Source: Shewanella seohaensis (lineage in GTDB: Bacteria; Pseudomonadota; Gammaproteobacteria; Enterobacterales; Shewanellaceae). Taken from it: a stretch of 64,000 bases of DNA. The stretch is taken from positions 3,286,001 to 3,350,000 of the forward strand of contig NZ_CP104900.1 in assembly GCF_025449215.1 (NCBI RefSeq). Reading direction: 5' to 3'. The notes beneath the pieces were generated by a model. That model was not told the origin of the DNA. It made no database searches and saw only the letters and a list, made by a program, of their open reading frames with translations. Made by a program: the position numbers and the translations under genes. Numbering within the stretch: the stretch's first letter is position 1; every line of letters begins with the position of its first letter. Positions 32,428 through 41,490 of the stretch are shown here, piece after piece.

Positions 32428-33381
32428 CTACTCAATCTTAATATGATGCTCAAGGGCACTCTGTTTTGACCAAGCCAACACTTTATCTTCGCCGCAGGTA
32501 TGCAAATTAATCGGAAAGGCATAATGCAACTCGGGCCAGTACTTGATCAGTTTATCCGGTGTGCACAACCCATCACTGAAATAGATGGACTGAAATTCGG
32601 CAAACATCCCATGACTCACGCTGCCCGCCCCCGCGAGCAGATGCTGGCCATTCGGTGCGGCACGACTGACTAAAAATGCCATAGTCGCAGTTACCGTATC
32701 AAAGGAAAATAGCGGTTGAATCGCTGGGGCTAAGTGTTTATCGGTCATGGCCGTGAGCGCCTGCGGGCACAGGCTATTGATATGGATGTTATATTGCTCG
32801 CCCTCTAAGGAAAGGCTATTCACCATACCGACGAGGGCCATCTTGGCGGCGCTGAACGGAACCTGATGTAAGTCGCCAAACAACGCCGACACCCCTGTGG
32901 TCATCAAAATTCGGCCATAGCCATGGGCCTTCATCAATGGCCACAGGGCTTGGGTAAGATAAAAACTGCCGTTCACATCCACATCAAACTGTCGCTGCCA
33001 GTCGGCTTGTTGGATATGCTCGAAGGAGCACGCGCCGTAAACCCCAGCGTTATTGATCAAAATATCCACGCGTTGCCAATCTTGCTGTAGGCGATTCACC
33101 ATCGACTTGACGTCATCCTGCTGGCTAACATCCACTTCAAAATACAGGCATTCTGCCCCGAGCTTTAAAATGGCCTGATGGGTTTGCTGCAGCTCTACGT
33201 TAGTTGCATGAGTTAAGTTAAAAGAGCTAGTTGCCCTCAATGCCTCGCCTTGGGATGGACTTCCCTTAGGTTGGTCAACTAATACCAGTTTGGCGCCCCG
33301 CTCAGCCAACATAATGGCATAGGCTCTCCCTAGCCCGGAGCCTGCTCCCGTTACCAACGCCACTTGATTATCGAAACGCAT
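32428..33381 (-). CDS. Short-chain dehydrogenase/reductase lacking the catalytic Tyr
   Basis: This 317-residue SDR has the cofactor motif VTGAGSGLGRAYAIMLAERG, a basic/acidic cofactor region LVLVDQPKG and ILINNAGVYG. The active-site stretch reads VSALFG...VPFSAAKMALVG, so the usual YxxxK is FxxxK. The codon is clearly TTC on the minus strand and lies in an unbroken frame. The C-terminal 70 residues after the Rossmann fold are longer than in standard SDRs. The nearest resemblance is to hydroxyacyl-CoA/multifunctional-enzyme-type SDRs. Without the Tyr it may be inactive or have another role. Confidence 0.85.
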   Translation of the reverse strand: MRFDNQVALVTGAGSGLGRAYAIMLAERGAKLVLVDQPKGSPSQGEALRATSSFNLTHATNVELQQTHQAILKLGAECLYFEVDVSQQDDVKSMVNRLQQDWQRVDILINNAGVYGACSFEHIQQADWQRQFDVDVNGSFYLTQALWPLMKAHGYGRILMTTGVSALFGDLHQVPFSAAKMALVGMVNSLSLEGEQYNIHINSLCPQALTAMTDKHLAPAIQPLFSFDTVTATMAFLVSRAAPNGQHLLAGAGSVSHGMFAEFQSIYFSDGLCTPDKLIKYWPELHYAFPINLHTCGEDKVLAWSKQSALEHHIKIE

Positions 33382-33705
33382 CCTATCGTATCCTTATCAT
33401 TGACATTAACGCTAAACGCCACACAAAACCTTTCACCTCACAGCTCTGGTTATTGCAAAAATAGGGGTGAAGTTCATCGGCTTAACCGATGTTTGGCAGT
33501 GGATCACAGGGGATATAAAAACACAGGCATAGTGGATTTTCTTTGAACTTGGCGACAAATCTTTCTCCTGAAAGCGAAACATCTGTGCGCCAATTCAAAC
33601 TCTATTACATGCGTGTATTAGATAGTACTCACTTTAACGCAAATTCTTGTTATGCTATGACGCTGTTCACTACCCAATTCTTTTCTTAGATAACGACTGG
33701 ACATC
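33382..33705. other. Intergenic region between divergent SDR and menA
   Basis: No credible gene in 324 bp. It should contain promoters for both genes; no specific operator recognised. Confidence 0.45.
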
Positions 33706-34579
33706 ATGAATCCTTGGATTTTAGCCATCAGGCCCCGCACCTTACCCGCGGCAATCGGTCCCCTATTAATCGGTAATATTCTGGCACTGCACCTTGAGCG
33801 TTTTAGCTGGTTAATTGCCGCCACCTCGATGTTGTGCGCCATCCTATTGCAGATCGCCGTCAACCTCGCCAATGACTACTTTGACTTTAAAAACGGCATC
33901 GATACTGCTGAACGACTCGGCCCGGTTCGCGTCACCCAGAGTGGCATGATCCCCCCATAAAGTCCGTAATGCGATGATCCTATGCTTAGTGCTGGCATTA
34001 ACCGTAGGCTCGTATTTGATTTGGCACGGAGGCTGGCCGATTGCGATTTTAGCGGCGGCGGCCATTTTAGGCGCCCTCGGCTACAGCGGCGGCCCGTATC
34101 CTCTGGCATCACACGGGCTAGGTGAAGTCGCCGCCTTCGTGTTTTTTGGTTTAGTGGCTGTGGTCGGCAGTTATTATCTGCAGGCGGGTGATACCAATAT
34201 GAATGCCTGGCTACTTGGCTGTGCCATTGGCTTATTTAACGCCGCCATTATGTTGGTCAACAACACCCGTGATATTCGCACCGACACCCAAGCGGGCAAA
34301 CATACGCTCGCGGTGAGGATTGGCGAGGCGCAGGCCAAAGTTTTGTATCAAGCCTTAATTTACTTGCCCTTTGGTTTAGTGATCGCAGGATTCTTACTGG
34401 GCATTCTGCCGGGCTTACCGGTACTGCTGGCGGGCTTATCCCTGCTTATCGCCCGTAAACTCAGCAGCGATTTCTATGCTGTATCGGGTGAAGCGCTCAA
34501 TCCACTATTGGGGCGCACGGCAAAACTCACCATGATATTCAGTACCCTATTCAGTGTGGGACTGGTGTTTACCGCATAA
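33706..34579 (+). CDS. menA: 1,4-dihydroxy-2-naphthoate polyprenyltransferase (one-base frameshift)
   Basis: MenA attaches the prenyl chain to 1,4-dihydroxy-2-naphthoate, making demethylmenaquinone in the membrane. When repaired it has 290 residues. It starts MNPWILAIRPRTLPAAIGPL. The first Asp-rich motif is NLANDYFDFKNGIDT and the second NNTRDIRTDTQAGKHTLA. Several TM helices follow. The frame breaks at a run of six C at 33951-33956; five C give SGMIPHKVRNAMILC and join both halves. Menaquinone is needed for anaerobic respiration, so a true knockout would be surprising in a Shewanella. Confidence 0.92.
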
Positions 34580-34672
34580 ACGGGAATATCAACGTCTCGA
34601 GATTGTCCCAAAGTTGAGTTAAAGACCAGCCCGCAAGGCGGCTAGATAAAAATAGACCAAGCTTAAAATACA

Positions 34673-34719
34673 AAAAGGTTCGTCACGATGCGTTTAATAC
34701 GCAACATGACGAACCTTTT
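34673..34719. terminator. Bidirectional terminator after menA
   Basis: AAAAGGTTCGTCA and TGACGAACCTTTT form a 13-bp outer stem, with TGCGT/ACGCA extending inside; it lies between convergent menA and the dioxygenase gene. Confidence 0.88.
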
Positions 34720-34730
34720 ACTTTTAGAGG

Positions 34731-35540
34731 TTAGGACCAGAGGTAACCCGATATTGCTGTGTTAAATAACAGGCCACTAAATTGATGTGTGGCTTTTGGC
34801 GTCTGCAAATGCGCCGCCCCAAAACACACATGCAAAGGAATTAAGTGCTCTTCCCTTGGGTGGCTAAAACGTGCCTCCGGCGCCGATTGCCAATCGATTA
34901 ATTGTGCCTTGGCATGGCTATCGCCTGATGTCACGACATCGGTTAACCAAGTATCAAACCCTTGGCTGCGAGGCAACACCTTAGGATCGCTGGAGAAAAA
35001 CGCGCGCATATTGTGAAACGACATGCCAGACCCCACAATCAACACCCCTTGCGCGCGCAATGTCGCAAGAGCCTCGCCGATAGCGATATGGGCGCTCGGG
35101 TCGAGGTGCTGCACTAAGGACATTTGCACCACAGGAATATTCGCCTCCGGATACATCAACTTAAGTGGCACAAAGGTGCCGTGATCGAATGCGCGCTGAT
35201 TGTCGAGCCGCACCTCGATTCCACTCGCATTGAGCAAACCAGCAATGGTTTCGGCGAGCTGCGGCTCACCGGGCGCGGGATAAGAAAGCGTATAGGCCTC
35301 AGGTGGAAAACCATAGTAATCGAACAGCATGCCTGGATGGGGATGGCTCGACAGTGTCACCTGCGCCTCTTCCCAGTGGGCCGTCACCAATACAATGGCC
35401 TTGGGTGTTGGGATAGTATCCGAAACCTTGGATAAAAATGCCCTTAACTCCAGATGATTTGCATCATTGAGTAGCGGTAATGGCCCGCCACCATGGGGAA
35501 CAAATAACACTGGCATTAAAGCGGAATTCGCGTGCGTCAT
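34731..35540 (-). CDS. ygiD: LigB-type extradiol dioxygenase (YgiD / 4,5-DOPA dioxygenase family)
   Basis: This 269-residue protein belongs to the class III extradiol ring-cleavage dioxygenases of the YgiD type. Metal-ligand regions are VLFVPHGGGPLPL and GTFVPLKLMYPEANIPVVQM; other blocks are VLVTAHWEEAQVTL, LIVGSGMSFHNMR and HPREEHLIPLHVCFGAA. E. coli YgiD cleaves L-DOPA. The physiological substrate here is unknown. The next gene on the same strand, a DoxX protein, and the LysR gene suggest a small catechol or oxidant-related locus. Confidence 0.9.
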   Translation of the reverse strand: MTHANSALMPVLFVPHGGGPLPLLNDANHLELRAFLSKVSDTIPTPKAIVLVTAHWEEAQVTLSSHPHPGMLFDYYGFPPEAYTLSYPAPGEPQLAETIAGLLNASGIEVRLDNQRAFDHGTFVPLKLMYPEANIPVVQMSLVQHLDPSAHIAIGEALATLRAQGVLIVGSGMSFHNMRAFFSSDPKVLPRSQGFDTWLTDVVTSGDSHAKAQLIDWQSAPEARFSHPREEHLIPLHVCFGAAHLQTPKATHQFSGLLFNTAISGYLWS

Positions 35541-35610
35541 AATAAACTTCTCTTGATGAAACCGTTAGTTGTCACTTGTAAATTAGAACTTGCCAGCCTT
35601 GTGGCTAAGA

Positions 35611-36090
35611 TTAGAAAGCTGCTTTCATGTCCACCAGCTGACGTTGAAAACGCACCAATCTATCAACGGTTTCATCGAGCTTGATGATTAAAAACAACAG
35701 CGCAGATAAAGACAGTGCGGGTAACGCGCTCAGGGTGGTTTCGTAATTAAAGTGGTAATAAATGGCCCCCATCATCACCGACAGTAATGCCGTCGCCGAC
35801 AGGACTCGGTATTCACGCCAGCCAATGCCAATGGCGCCCAGCACTTCAATCACACCGATAAAATAGCCAAAACCTGTGGGCAAATTCATCACGCTAAAAG
35901 GCACATGGAAAAACGGCACGCTGAGTAACTTGCCCATGCCCGAGAATAAAAACACTATGCTCATCGCAAGTGTCACCACCACCGCCGCACGATTTAAGGT
36001 ATTGGCACAGATAAAGAGTTTTTGAGGGTCTGTCTCGGCCGCGGTTTTATCTGCATTGCCTTTGGCTAAACATAATTGATTTATCGACAT
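35611..36090 (-). CDS. DoxX-like membrane protein
   Basis: From the ATG at 36090 (GAGGTAGTT ahead) this is a 159-residue protein with four hydrophobic helices typical of DoxX: VTLAMSIVFLFSGMGKLLSV, GYFIGVIEVLGAIGIGWREY, ALLSVMMGAIYYHF and a final LSLSALLFLIIKL. The conserved FSGMGKL and GxIEVLGAI motifs fit DoxX, whose members act in redox or quinol-linked processes. In-frame ATGs further upstream lack a ribosome site. It is divergent from a LysR gene that probably regulates it. Confidence 0.8.
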   Translation of the reverse strand: MSINQLCLAKGNADKTAAETDPQKLFICANTLNRAAVVVTLAMSIVFLFSGMGKLLSVPFFHVPFSVMNLPTGFGYFIGVIEVLGAIGIGWREYRVLSATALLSVMMGAIYYHFNYETTLSALPALSLSALLFLIIKLDETVDRLVRFQRQLVDMKAAF

Positions 36091-36288
36091 AACTACCTCA
36101 TTACTCATCTCTTTTAGACTCAGTTCAGCGTAACTCTCGCTAAACGGCACCCTAAACGCAAAGTAGTGGACTCGCATTGAGCCCACTACTGTCATATGGC
36201 GGAATTATGCGCCCACAAAAAATAAATAAATATGGAATAATATCTAACATCTCCTAAAATAATTCTTTATTTGTTTAAGAGTCTTGCC

Positions 36289-37188
36289 ATGACCTTAGAA
36301 CAACTGCTGATGTTCAATACCGTCGCCCTCGCCGGCTCACTAAAGGCCGCCAGTGACAAACTTCATAAGACCCAACCAGCGATCAGTCAGAGCATTAAAC
36401 AGCTGGAATCCCAGTTAGATTTAGTGCTGTTCGACCGCCAAGGGTATCGCTTGACGCTTACCCAAGAGGGGCGAAAGCTGCTGCAATACGCCCAGCGCGT
36501 ACTGAATGAAGCGCAGGAGATGCGACAAGTCGCTAAGCATTTAGCCAAAGGTAACGAGGCCAGTATCACCTTGGCCTTCGAGGCCTCCTTTAACCTTACC
36601 CGTATCTTGCCGATGCTGGAGCGAACACAAAATGAGTTTCCGCACACTCAAATCATTCTTAAACAAGAATATTTAACCGGCGCACTCGAAGCCTTAAATC
36701 AAGGCGAAGCCGATATTGCAATTTCAGCGGGCGGCATTGATCCTGTCCGTTCCAGCCATTTTGAGCTGGCCTACTTATTTTCAGGCAGTCTGTTAGATGT
36801 GGCCTCGCCGCGTTTACTGAGTCGGCACCCTACCCTGAGCCATGTGCGCGAATTGGTGAACGAGTACCAAATTGTGATCCAAGATACTGGCACCGGCACC
36901 GCCAATATCGAATTTGGAGTGCAAGCAGGGCAACGCCGTTGGTACGTTAATGATTTTTATACAAAGAGAATGCTCATTCAGAGCGGCATGGGCTGGGGAA
37001 AATTACCACATTATTTGGTGGAGCAAGCCCTTGCGGATGGAAGTTTACTGCCACTGGAGCTGCGGGAAAGGCAAAACCTTATCCAACTCGATTACTATGT
37101 GATGCGCCCGCCCCACTCGCCCTTAGGCCCAGTAGCGCAGGCACTGTGGGAAAACCTAGTCCAATTAGCCGCAAAGCAAAGCGCCTAA
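36289..37188 (+). CDS. LysR-family transcriptional regulator
   Basis: A 299-residue LysR regulator. The DNA-binding part is MTLEQLLMFNTVALAGSLKA / HKTQPAISQSIKQLESQLDL; the effector domain starts near residue 85 (ITLAFEASFNLTRILPMLER). The ATG at 36289, after TAAGAG, is preferred over a TTG at 36271. It is divergent from doxX with about 200 bp between, consistent with control of doxX and the dioxygenase gene. Confidence 0.9.
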   Translation: MTLEQLLMFNTVALAGSLKAASDKLHKTQPAISQSIKQLESQLDLVLFDRQGYRLTLTQEGRKLLQYAQRVLNEAQEMRQVAKHLAKGNEASITLAFEASFNLTRILPMLERTQNEFPHTQIILKQEYLTGALEALNQGEADIAISAGGIDPVRSSHFELAYLFSGSLLDVASPRLLSRHPTLSHVRELVNEYQIVIQDTGTGTANIEFGVQAGQRRWYVNDFYTKRMLIQSGMGWGKLPHYLVEQALADGSLLPLELRERQNLIQLDYYVMRPPHSPLGPVAQALWENLVQLAAKQSA

Positions 37189-37257
37189 ACAATCAATCTA
37201 GGTAACACACGCTCAAGATATGTCGATAGAATAAGCATTTATGGAGCAGTCACAGAA

Positions 37258-37575
37258 CTAATGGCGGAGCAGATTCAACCATTCTTGGGAATTGGCCAAA
37301 ATAAATTGATACACGCTGCCATCATCCAAAGTGATTTTTATCGCATCAGAAGTCACTGGTAAAATGCCGCCGCCCTTACCCCAACAGGATTCAACCTTGG
37401 CGATATCCTTTCTTTGCAGCTGATATGGCCCGAGTCCTAAGGTTTTATTGTAGGGGGAAAAACAAACCATCTGATCGGTGACAGTTAACTGGCCATCGGC
37501 TCGCGCCACACCATCTTGCGCCGTCGCGATAGCAGATCTGATTAGGTTTTCTTGCATAGTTGGGCTTTGTTGCAT
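37258..37575 (-). CDS. Small protein with a GRAM/PH-like pattern
   Basis: I do not recognise this 105-residue protein firmly. It has no signal peptide or TM segment. The spacing of short hydrophobic strands (GQLTVTDQMVCFSPY, YQLQRKDIAKVESCWG, SDAIKITLDDGSVYQFIL, then a C-terminal helix SQEWLNLL) is that of GRAM/PH-like domains. It lies between a convergent LysR gene and an accessory pair of unknown genes. Confidence 0.55.
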   Translation of the reverse strand: MQQSPTMQENLIRSAIATAQDGVARADGQLTVTDQMVCFSPYNKTLGLGPYQLQRKDIAKVESCWGKGGGILPVTSDAIKITLDDGSVYQFILANSQEWLNLLRH

Positions 37576-37807
37576 AGCTTCACTCCATCGAATAGTGCTA
37601 ACAGCATAATTTCCAACATACCAAACACTGCGGGGATGTCAAGTTTTCGATATTCACTTGCACTCTACTACTCATAACAGGCTCTTACGATTGCCCTTCA
37701 CGAAAGCACCTGACGAAAGCTCATCACAAAAGCCCATCACATTAGCCCCTAAAGCTGACGCATACACGATTAGGGATAAAAATAGGTTAACTATGAGTAG
37801 AAACAGA

Positions 37808-38337
37808 TTACTGCTCAAAATAAATGGCAGCCTCTTCACGCACATGATCCGAATTAAGCGCCCAAAACGATTCGGAGATAATGGGTCTATCACTGTCAGA
37901 TATCCAAATAATCCAATAACTCACATCGGGAAACTGCCCTATCACCTTTTTCATGGCCGCCAAATACATGCCATAGAGTTGCTCCATAAACTCCAGCGCG
38001 ACCTCTGTGTAACAAAAATCCCCATCCGTCACTGTGTAAGCCTGTGAAAATACTTGATATAAGGCTTTGTAAGCATGCTTAACCTTCGCGAAATGATCAT
38101 CGTGCCATTCGAGCCATTCATCGGGAATGTATCGGCTGTAAGTATCTGTGGGGTCGGCTAAATCAGACTCACAATTCGTCACCGCAATGGGATACGCCAT
38201 TTCCAGATCTTCCCCAGCAATAACGCATAACCGTAGGGGGATTTTTGAGCACTTGCCGCCTTGATAGAAGCAATAAGTTCAGCCTCAAAGAGCCGTTGAA
38301 TAGTTGCGAGTGATTGAATAATATCGGTTTTCATCAT
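37808..38337 (-). CDS. DUF4303-like protein (one-base frameshift)
   Basis: When repaired this is a 176-residue soluble protein starting at 38337: MMKTDIIQSLATIQRLFEAE, then KSPYGYA, a break, and AGEDLEMAYPIAVTNCESDL, WLEWHDDHFAKVKHAYKAL and a C-terminal ESFWALNSDHVREEAAIYF. The order YGYAL-P-x-A-NxE and the terminal Phe/Trp-rich helix fit the DUF4303 family, which has no known enzyme activity and appears near accessory loci. The frame is restored by adding a T (minus strand) at 38222-38223. It is followed on the left by a GRAM-like gene and preceded by another unknown gene. Confidence 0.65.
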
Positions 38338-38445
38338 GTTGATACTGTAAAAGCCTATCGTTGGTTTAGCCTATCATCTGCGGTCGCTGTGACCTAATTT
38401 GTCCCAAATCACGCTCAGTTATGCCTACACGGCGAATACATTCGC

Positions 38446-39156
38446 TCAGCGTTGATAATAAACAATTGACCAAAAATCAAACTGTTCACCTTTGGCGGCG
38501 CACCAATCCGGAAAAGGCTCATCCCCAGCAAGCGTGGAATACTCCTCCCAGCAATTAACCATCGACAGGTAATAATCATGCCTGTTTTGCAGCCTTGATT
38601 TACGCTCAATCGTCTGTAATCGCGTGATTAATGCTTGTGCTGACGCTAGCGAGTCTTTTGCCCGTGATATATCACCCAGCAACACAGATTCCGATAGATG
38701 GTGGGTCTGAAAATCGACACTGTTTAAGTGAGACAACGCGACTTGAGTGAGGCAAATTTCATCGCTAGGCTCGAGCGCTAACGCTCTTTCATAGGAATCG
38801 GTATCCCCAGCAATAAAGCCTAACCATTTGTGGGGGATGGGATTGTTAGGCTCATCTAACGTCCATTGGGTCAGCACGCCTTTTAGTAGAACGATGAGGG
38901 GATAAGCGAGTAACTGGTGTGTTTCACTGTGCCCAAAACCTAAGGAGGATAGCTCCTCTGCGATGTGCCTCTGCTCAGCCAAGGACAGGCTCTTACAGTG
39001 CGACACGAATTGGTTTACCGTCGCAATCGCTTGCTTCTTTAGCCCTTGTTCTTTTTGCAGGCAATATTGACCAAAAAGTTCATACCCCTTCAGGGCCGAA
39101 TACTGAGTCCCTATCGCCTTTAATCCTTCAAAGTTATCGCTATTCCAGTAGTTCAT
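38446..39156 (-). CDS. Hypothetical protein, 236 residues
   Basis: I do not recognise this protein. The ATG at 39156 gives 236 residues with no signal or TM segment. Sequence is helical, with Trp-rich stretches near the C-terminus (MVNCWEEYSTLAGDEPFPDW, FDFWSIVYYQ) and a central ALALEPSDEICLTQVALSHL stretch that resembles a tetratricopeptide-like helix pair. It lies next to the DUF4303-like gene, with which it may form a two-gene unit. Confidence 0.6.
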   Translation of the reverse strand: MNYWNSDNFEGLKAIGTQYSALKGYELFGQYCLQKEQGLKKQAIATVNQFVSHCKSLSLAEQRHIAEELSSLGFGHSETHQLLAYPLIVLLKGVLTQWTLDEPNNPIPHKWLGFIAGDTDSYERALALEPSDEICLTQVALSHLNSVDFQTHHLSESVLLGDISRAKDSLASAQALITRLQTIERKSRLQNRHDYYLSMVNCWEEYSTLAGDEPFPDWCAAKGEQFDFWSIVYYQR

Positions 39157-39320
39157 AAGGTACTTCAATCAGTATTTAATCGCCTATGATTGCCCATATT
39201 GAGTCTTGCGGTAAACCAAATTTTGCCAATTAAAAAATAAATTTCCCACTAGGATATTGAATAATATAGTTTTACTGGATAAACCTTGATGTTCAAAACA
39301 GCACTAAATATCACAAAAAT

Positions 39321-39350
39321 AAAGGCCCCTATTTAGGGGCCTTTGTACAA
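39321..39350 (-). terminator. Terminator of gnd
   Basis: AAAGGCCCC and GGGGCCTTT form a 9-bp stem; on the minus strand it is followed by ATTTTTG, just past the gnd stop. Confidence 0.9.
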
Positions 39351-39355
39351 TTTAT

Positions 39356-40882
39356 TTAGAGTTTGATTAATACCCTGTTTGGGGCACTCCAATCTAAATG
39401 ATATTTCTCGCCAGCGGGCTTATCTAAGCGCTCAAAGGTATGGGCACCGAAAAAGTCCCTTTGACCTTGAAGCAAGTTTGCTGGCAGGGTTTCGCTGCGG
39501 TAACTGTCGTAATAGGCCAATGCCGAACTAATACAAGGCACGGGGATCCCTTGCATCACTGCCGCCGCCACAGCACTGCGCCACTCGGTTTGTTTTTCCG
39601 ACAAGGTAGTTGCAAAGGTGTCGGCCATCAATAAACAGCTTAAGTCCGCATTCGCTTGATAAGCTTGAGTGATAGATTGCAAGAAGGTGGCACGAATAAT
39701 ACAACCCGCACGCCAAATCTTCGCGATTTCAGCAAAATCGAGCTGCCATTTTTGCTCCTGCGCCGTCATCGCCATGAGTTGGAAACCCTGGGCGTAGCAA
39801 CACACTTTAGCGCAATAGAGCGCACTCTCTAAGGCATCGATTAAAAAGGCTTTTTGAGCATCATCCATCGCCACAGAGGCAGGACCTGAGAGCTTTTTAC
39901 TGAGCTCAACACGGAGGGATTTTTGGGTGCTGACCGCGCGCGCATAAACCGCTTCGGCAATAGTGGGAGCCGGACAACCAATTTGCAAACTGCTTACCGC
40001 AGTCCATAGGCCTGTGCCCTTTTGCCCTGCTTTATCGAGGATCATCTCAACTAATGGCTGACCCGTTAGCGGATCCGCCTGTTTGAGCACCTCGGCGCTG
40101 ATCCCCATCAGATAGCTGTTTAAACTGCCCTTATTCCAGCGTTCAAACACCTCACCCACTTGTGCTGCACTCATGCCTAAGCCATCGTGCATTAACTGAT
40201 AGGCTTCGCAAATCAGCTGCATATCGGCGTATTCAATCCCGTTATGCACCATTTTCACATAATGTCCGGCGCCAGCAGGACCAATATAGGTCGTGCAAGG
40301 CTCACCTTCGGTCACGGGATTACCCGGCTCAAACCGCTCAATCGGCAGCCCTGTTTGAGGATCAACCTTAGCGGCAATGGCCTTCCAAATCGGCGCCACA
40401 TGCTGCCAAGCACCAAGATCGCCACTTGGCATTAATGAAGGGCCAAAACGAGCACCCACTTCTCCGCCCGAAACCGCCGAGCTGAAGAAGATAAATTTCC
40501 CTTGGTAACGCTTTTCGCGCTCAACGGTATCCGTCCAAAGACTGTTGCCCGTATCGATAACGATGTCGTCCGCTTCGATACCGGCAGAAATCAAGGCATG
40601 ACATACCCCATCCACAGGCGCACCCGCAGGGACAGACAGCACGAGAATACGGGGTTGAGCGAGGCTTGCTAACATTTCTGAAAGATTAGCACAGCCTGTA
40701 ATACGCAGATCCTGTCCTACACGTTCTTGTTTTTCTTGCTGTAAAACACCGTTGACTTTAACAGGATCGAGGTCGAAGGCACTGACGCGATATTGATTGT
40801 CGGCAATGTTTAGCGCGAGGTTTTTGCCCATCACGCCAAGGCCAATCACGCCAATGTCATTAAGATTGCTGTGGTTTTGCAT
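39356..40882 (-). CDS. gnd: 6-phosphogluconate dehydrogenase, decarboxylating (long form)
   Basis: Gnd oxidises 6-phosphogluconate to ribulose 5-phosphate, CO2 and NADPH. From the ATG at 40882 it has 508 residues, about 40 more than E. coli Gnd. The NADP motif is IGVIGLGVMGKNLALNIADN. Substrate and catalytic blocks are SSAVSGGEVGARFGPSLMPS, GAGHYVKMVHNGIEYADMQL and DFFGAHTFERLD. Part of the extra length is an insertion near residue 170-190 (DPQTGLPIERFEPGNPVTEG). A GTG start seven codons upstream has no better ribosome site. Confidence 0.96.
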   Translation of the reverse strand: MQNHSNLNDIGVIGLGVMGKNLALNIADNQYRVSAFDLDPVKVNGVLQQEKQERVGQDLRITGCANLSEMLASLAQPRILVLSVPAGAPVDGVCHALISAGIEADDIVIDTGNSLWTDTVEREKRYQGKFIFFSSAVSGGEVGARFGPSLMPSGDLGAWQHVAPIWKAIAAKVDPQTGLPIERFEPGNPVTEGEPCTTYIGPAGAGHYVKMVHNGIEYADMQLICEAYQLMHDGLGMSAAQVGEVFERWNKGSLNSYLMGISAEVLKQADPLTGQPLVEMILDKAGQKGTGLWTAVSSLQIGCPAPTIAEAVYARAVSTQKSLRVELSKKLSGPASVAMDDAQKAFLIDALESALYCAKVCCYAQGFQLMAMTAQEQKWQLDFAEIAKIWRAGCIIRATFLQSITQAYQANADLSCLLMADTFATTLSEKQTEWRSAVAAAVMQGIPVPCISSALAYYDSYRSETLPANLLQGQRDFFGAHTFERLDKPAGEKYHLDWSAPNRVLIKL

Positions 40883-40981
40883 TATATAATTCCCACGGGT
40901 CACAGAGGTTAGAAATAACCAATTTGGAGGTGTAATTATATCGGGCTTTGTAACTTAATTACCAGAGACAATAGACGATGC

Positions 40982-41072
40982 ATACGATTGGTAATCTCGA
41001 TTACCGTCTAAGATGCGTTGTTTTTTCAGGAGAATATTCCTAGATTTCTTCAAACATCTTTACCAATCGTAT
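40982..41072. repeat. Separated inverted repeat between sugE and gnd
   Basis: ATACGATTGGTAA (40982-40994) and TTACCAATCGTAT (41060-41072) are perfect 13-bp inverted copies about 65 bp apart. A smaller GGTAATCTCGATTACC palindrome overlaps the first arm. They lie in the gnd upstream region and could be an operator pair. Confidence 0.7.
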
Positions 41073-41110
41073 ACATCTGGGGCGAGCGCTTCCTTGGGGA
41101 AGTGAATTGA

Positions 41111-41425
41111 TTAATGAGCGAGTTTTAAACCGAGTACGCCAAGCAAAATGAGGATTAAACTGACAATTTTCAGCAGGCTCACCCCTTCACCTAAGAGAAT
41201 AATGCCCGCAATCGCGGTGCCCATGGCACCGATGCCAACCCAAACCCCATACGCCGTACCTATTGGCAGCTGTTTAACCGCCAGCCCCAATAACAGCACA
41301 CTCACTGTCATGGAGAACACAGTAAAGACACTCGGCCAGAGGCGGCTAAATCCGTCGGTGTACTTAAGCCCTATGGCCCAACCAATTTCAAATAGCCCAG
41401 CAAGAATTAATAGAAACCAGCTCAT
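41111..41425 (-). CDS. sugE: SMR-family guanidinium exporter (SugE/Gdx)
   Basis: This 104-residue, four-helix small multidrug resistance protein has Glu13 in LAGLFEIGWAIGLKYTDGF and the GdX-type sequence LPIGTAYGVWVGIGAMGTAI, then LLGVLGLKLAH at the end. Gdx proteins export guanidinium in exchange for protons. The guanidine-II riboswitch directly upstream supports that role over drug export. It works as an antiparallel or dual-topology dimer in the inner membrane. Confidence 0.95.
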   Translation of the reverse strand: MSWFLLILAGLFEIGWAIGLKYTDGFSRLWPSVFTVFSMTVSVLLLGLAVKQLPIGTAYGVWVGIGAMGTAIAGIILLGEGVSLLKIVSLILILLGVLGLKLAH

Positions 41426-41436
41426 AGAGAACTCCC

Positions 41437-41490
41437 ATACGGGGTCGTCCCCAAATTGATATCGGCGTATTTAGGGTCGTCCCTAAGCCG
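41437..41490 (-). ncRNA. Guanidine-II (mini-ykkC) riboswitch
   Basis: Two small hairpins lie in the sugE leader on the minus strand, each with an ACGA tetraloop: TTAGGGACGACCCTAA (41471-41486) and GGGGACGACCCC (41441-41452). Tandem hairpins with ACGR loops are the defining pattern of the guanidine-II riboswitch. The spacer is 18 bp. The second hairpin sits just before GGGAG, the ribosome site of sugE, which suggests translational control: guanidine binding pairs the two loops and exposes the site. Confidence 0.93.
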
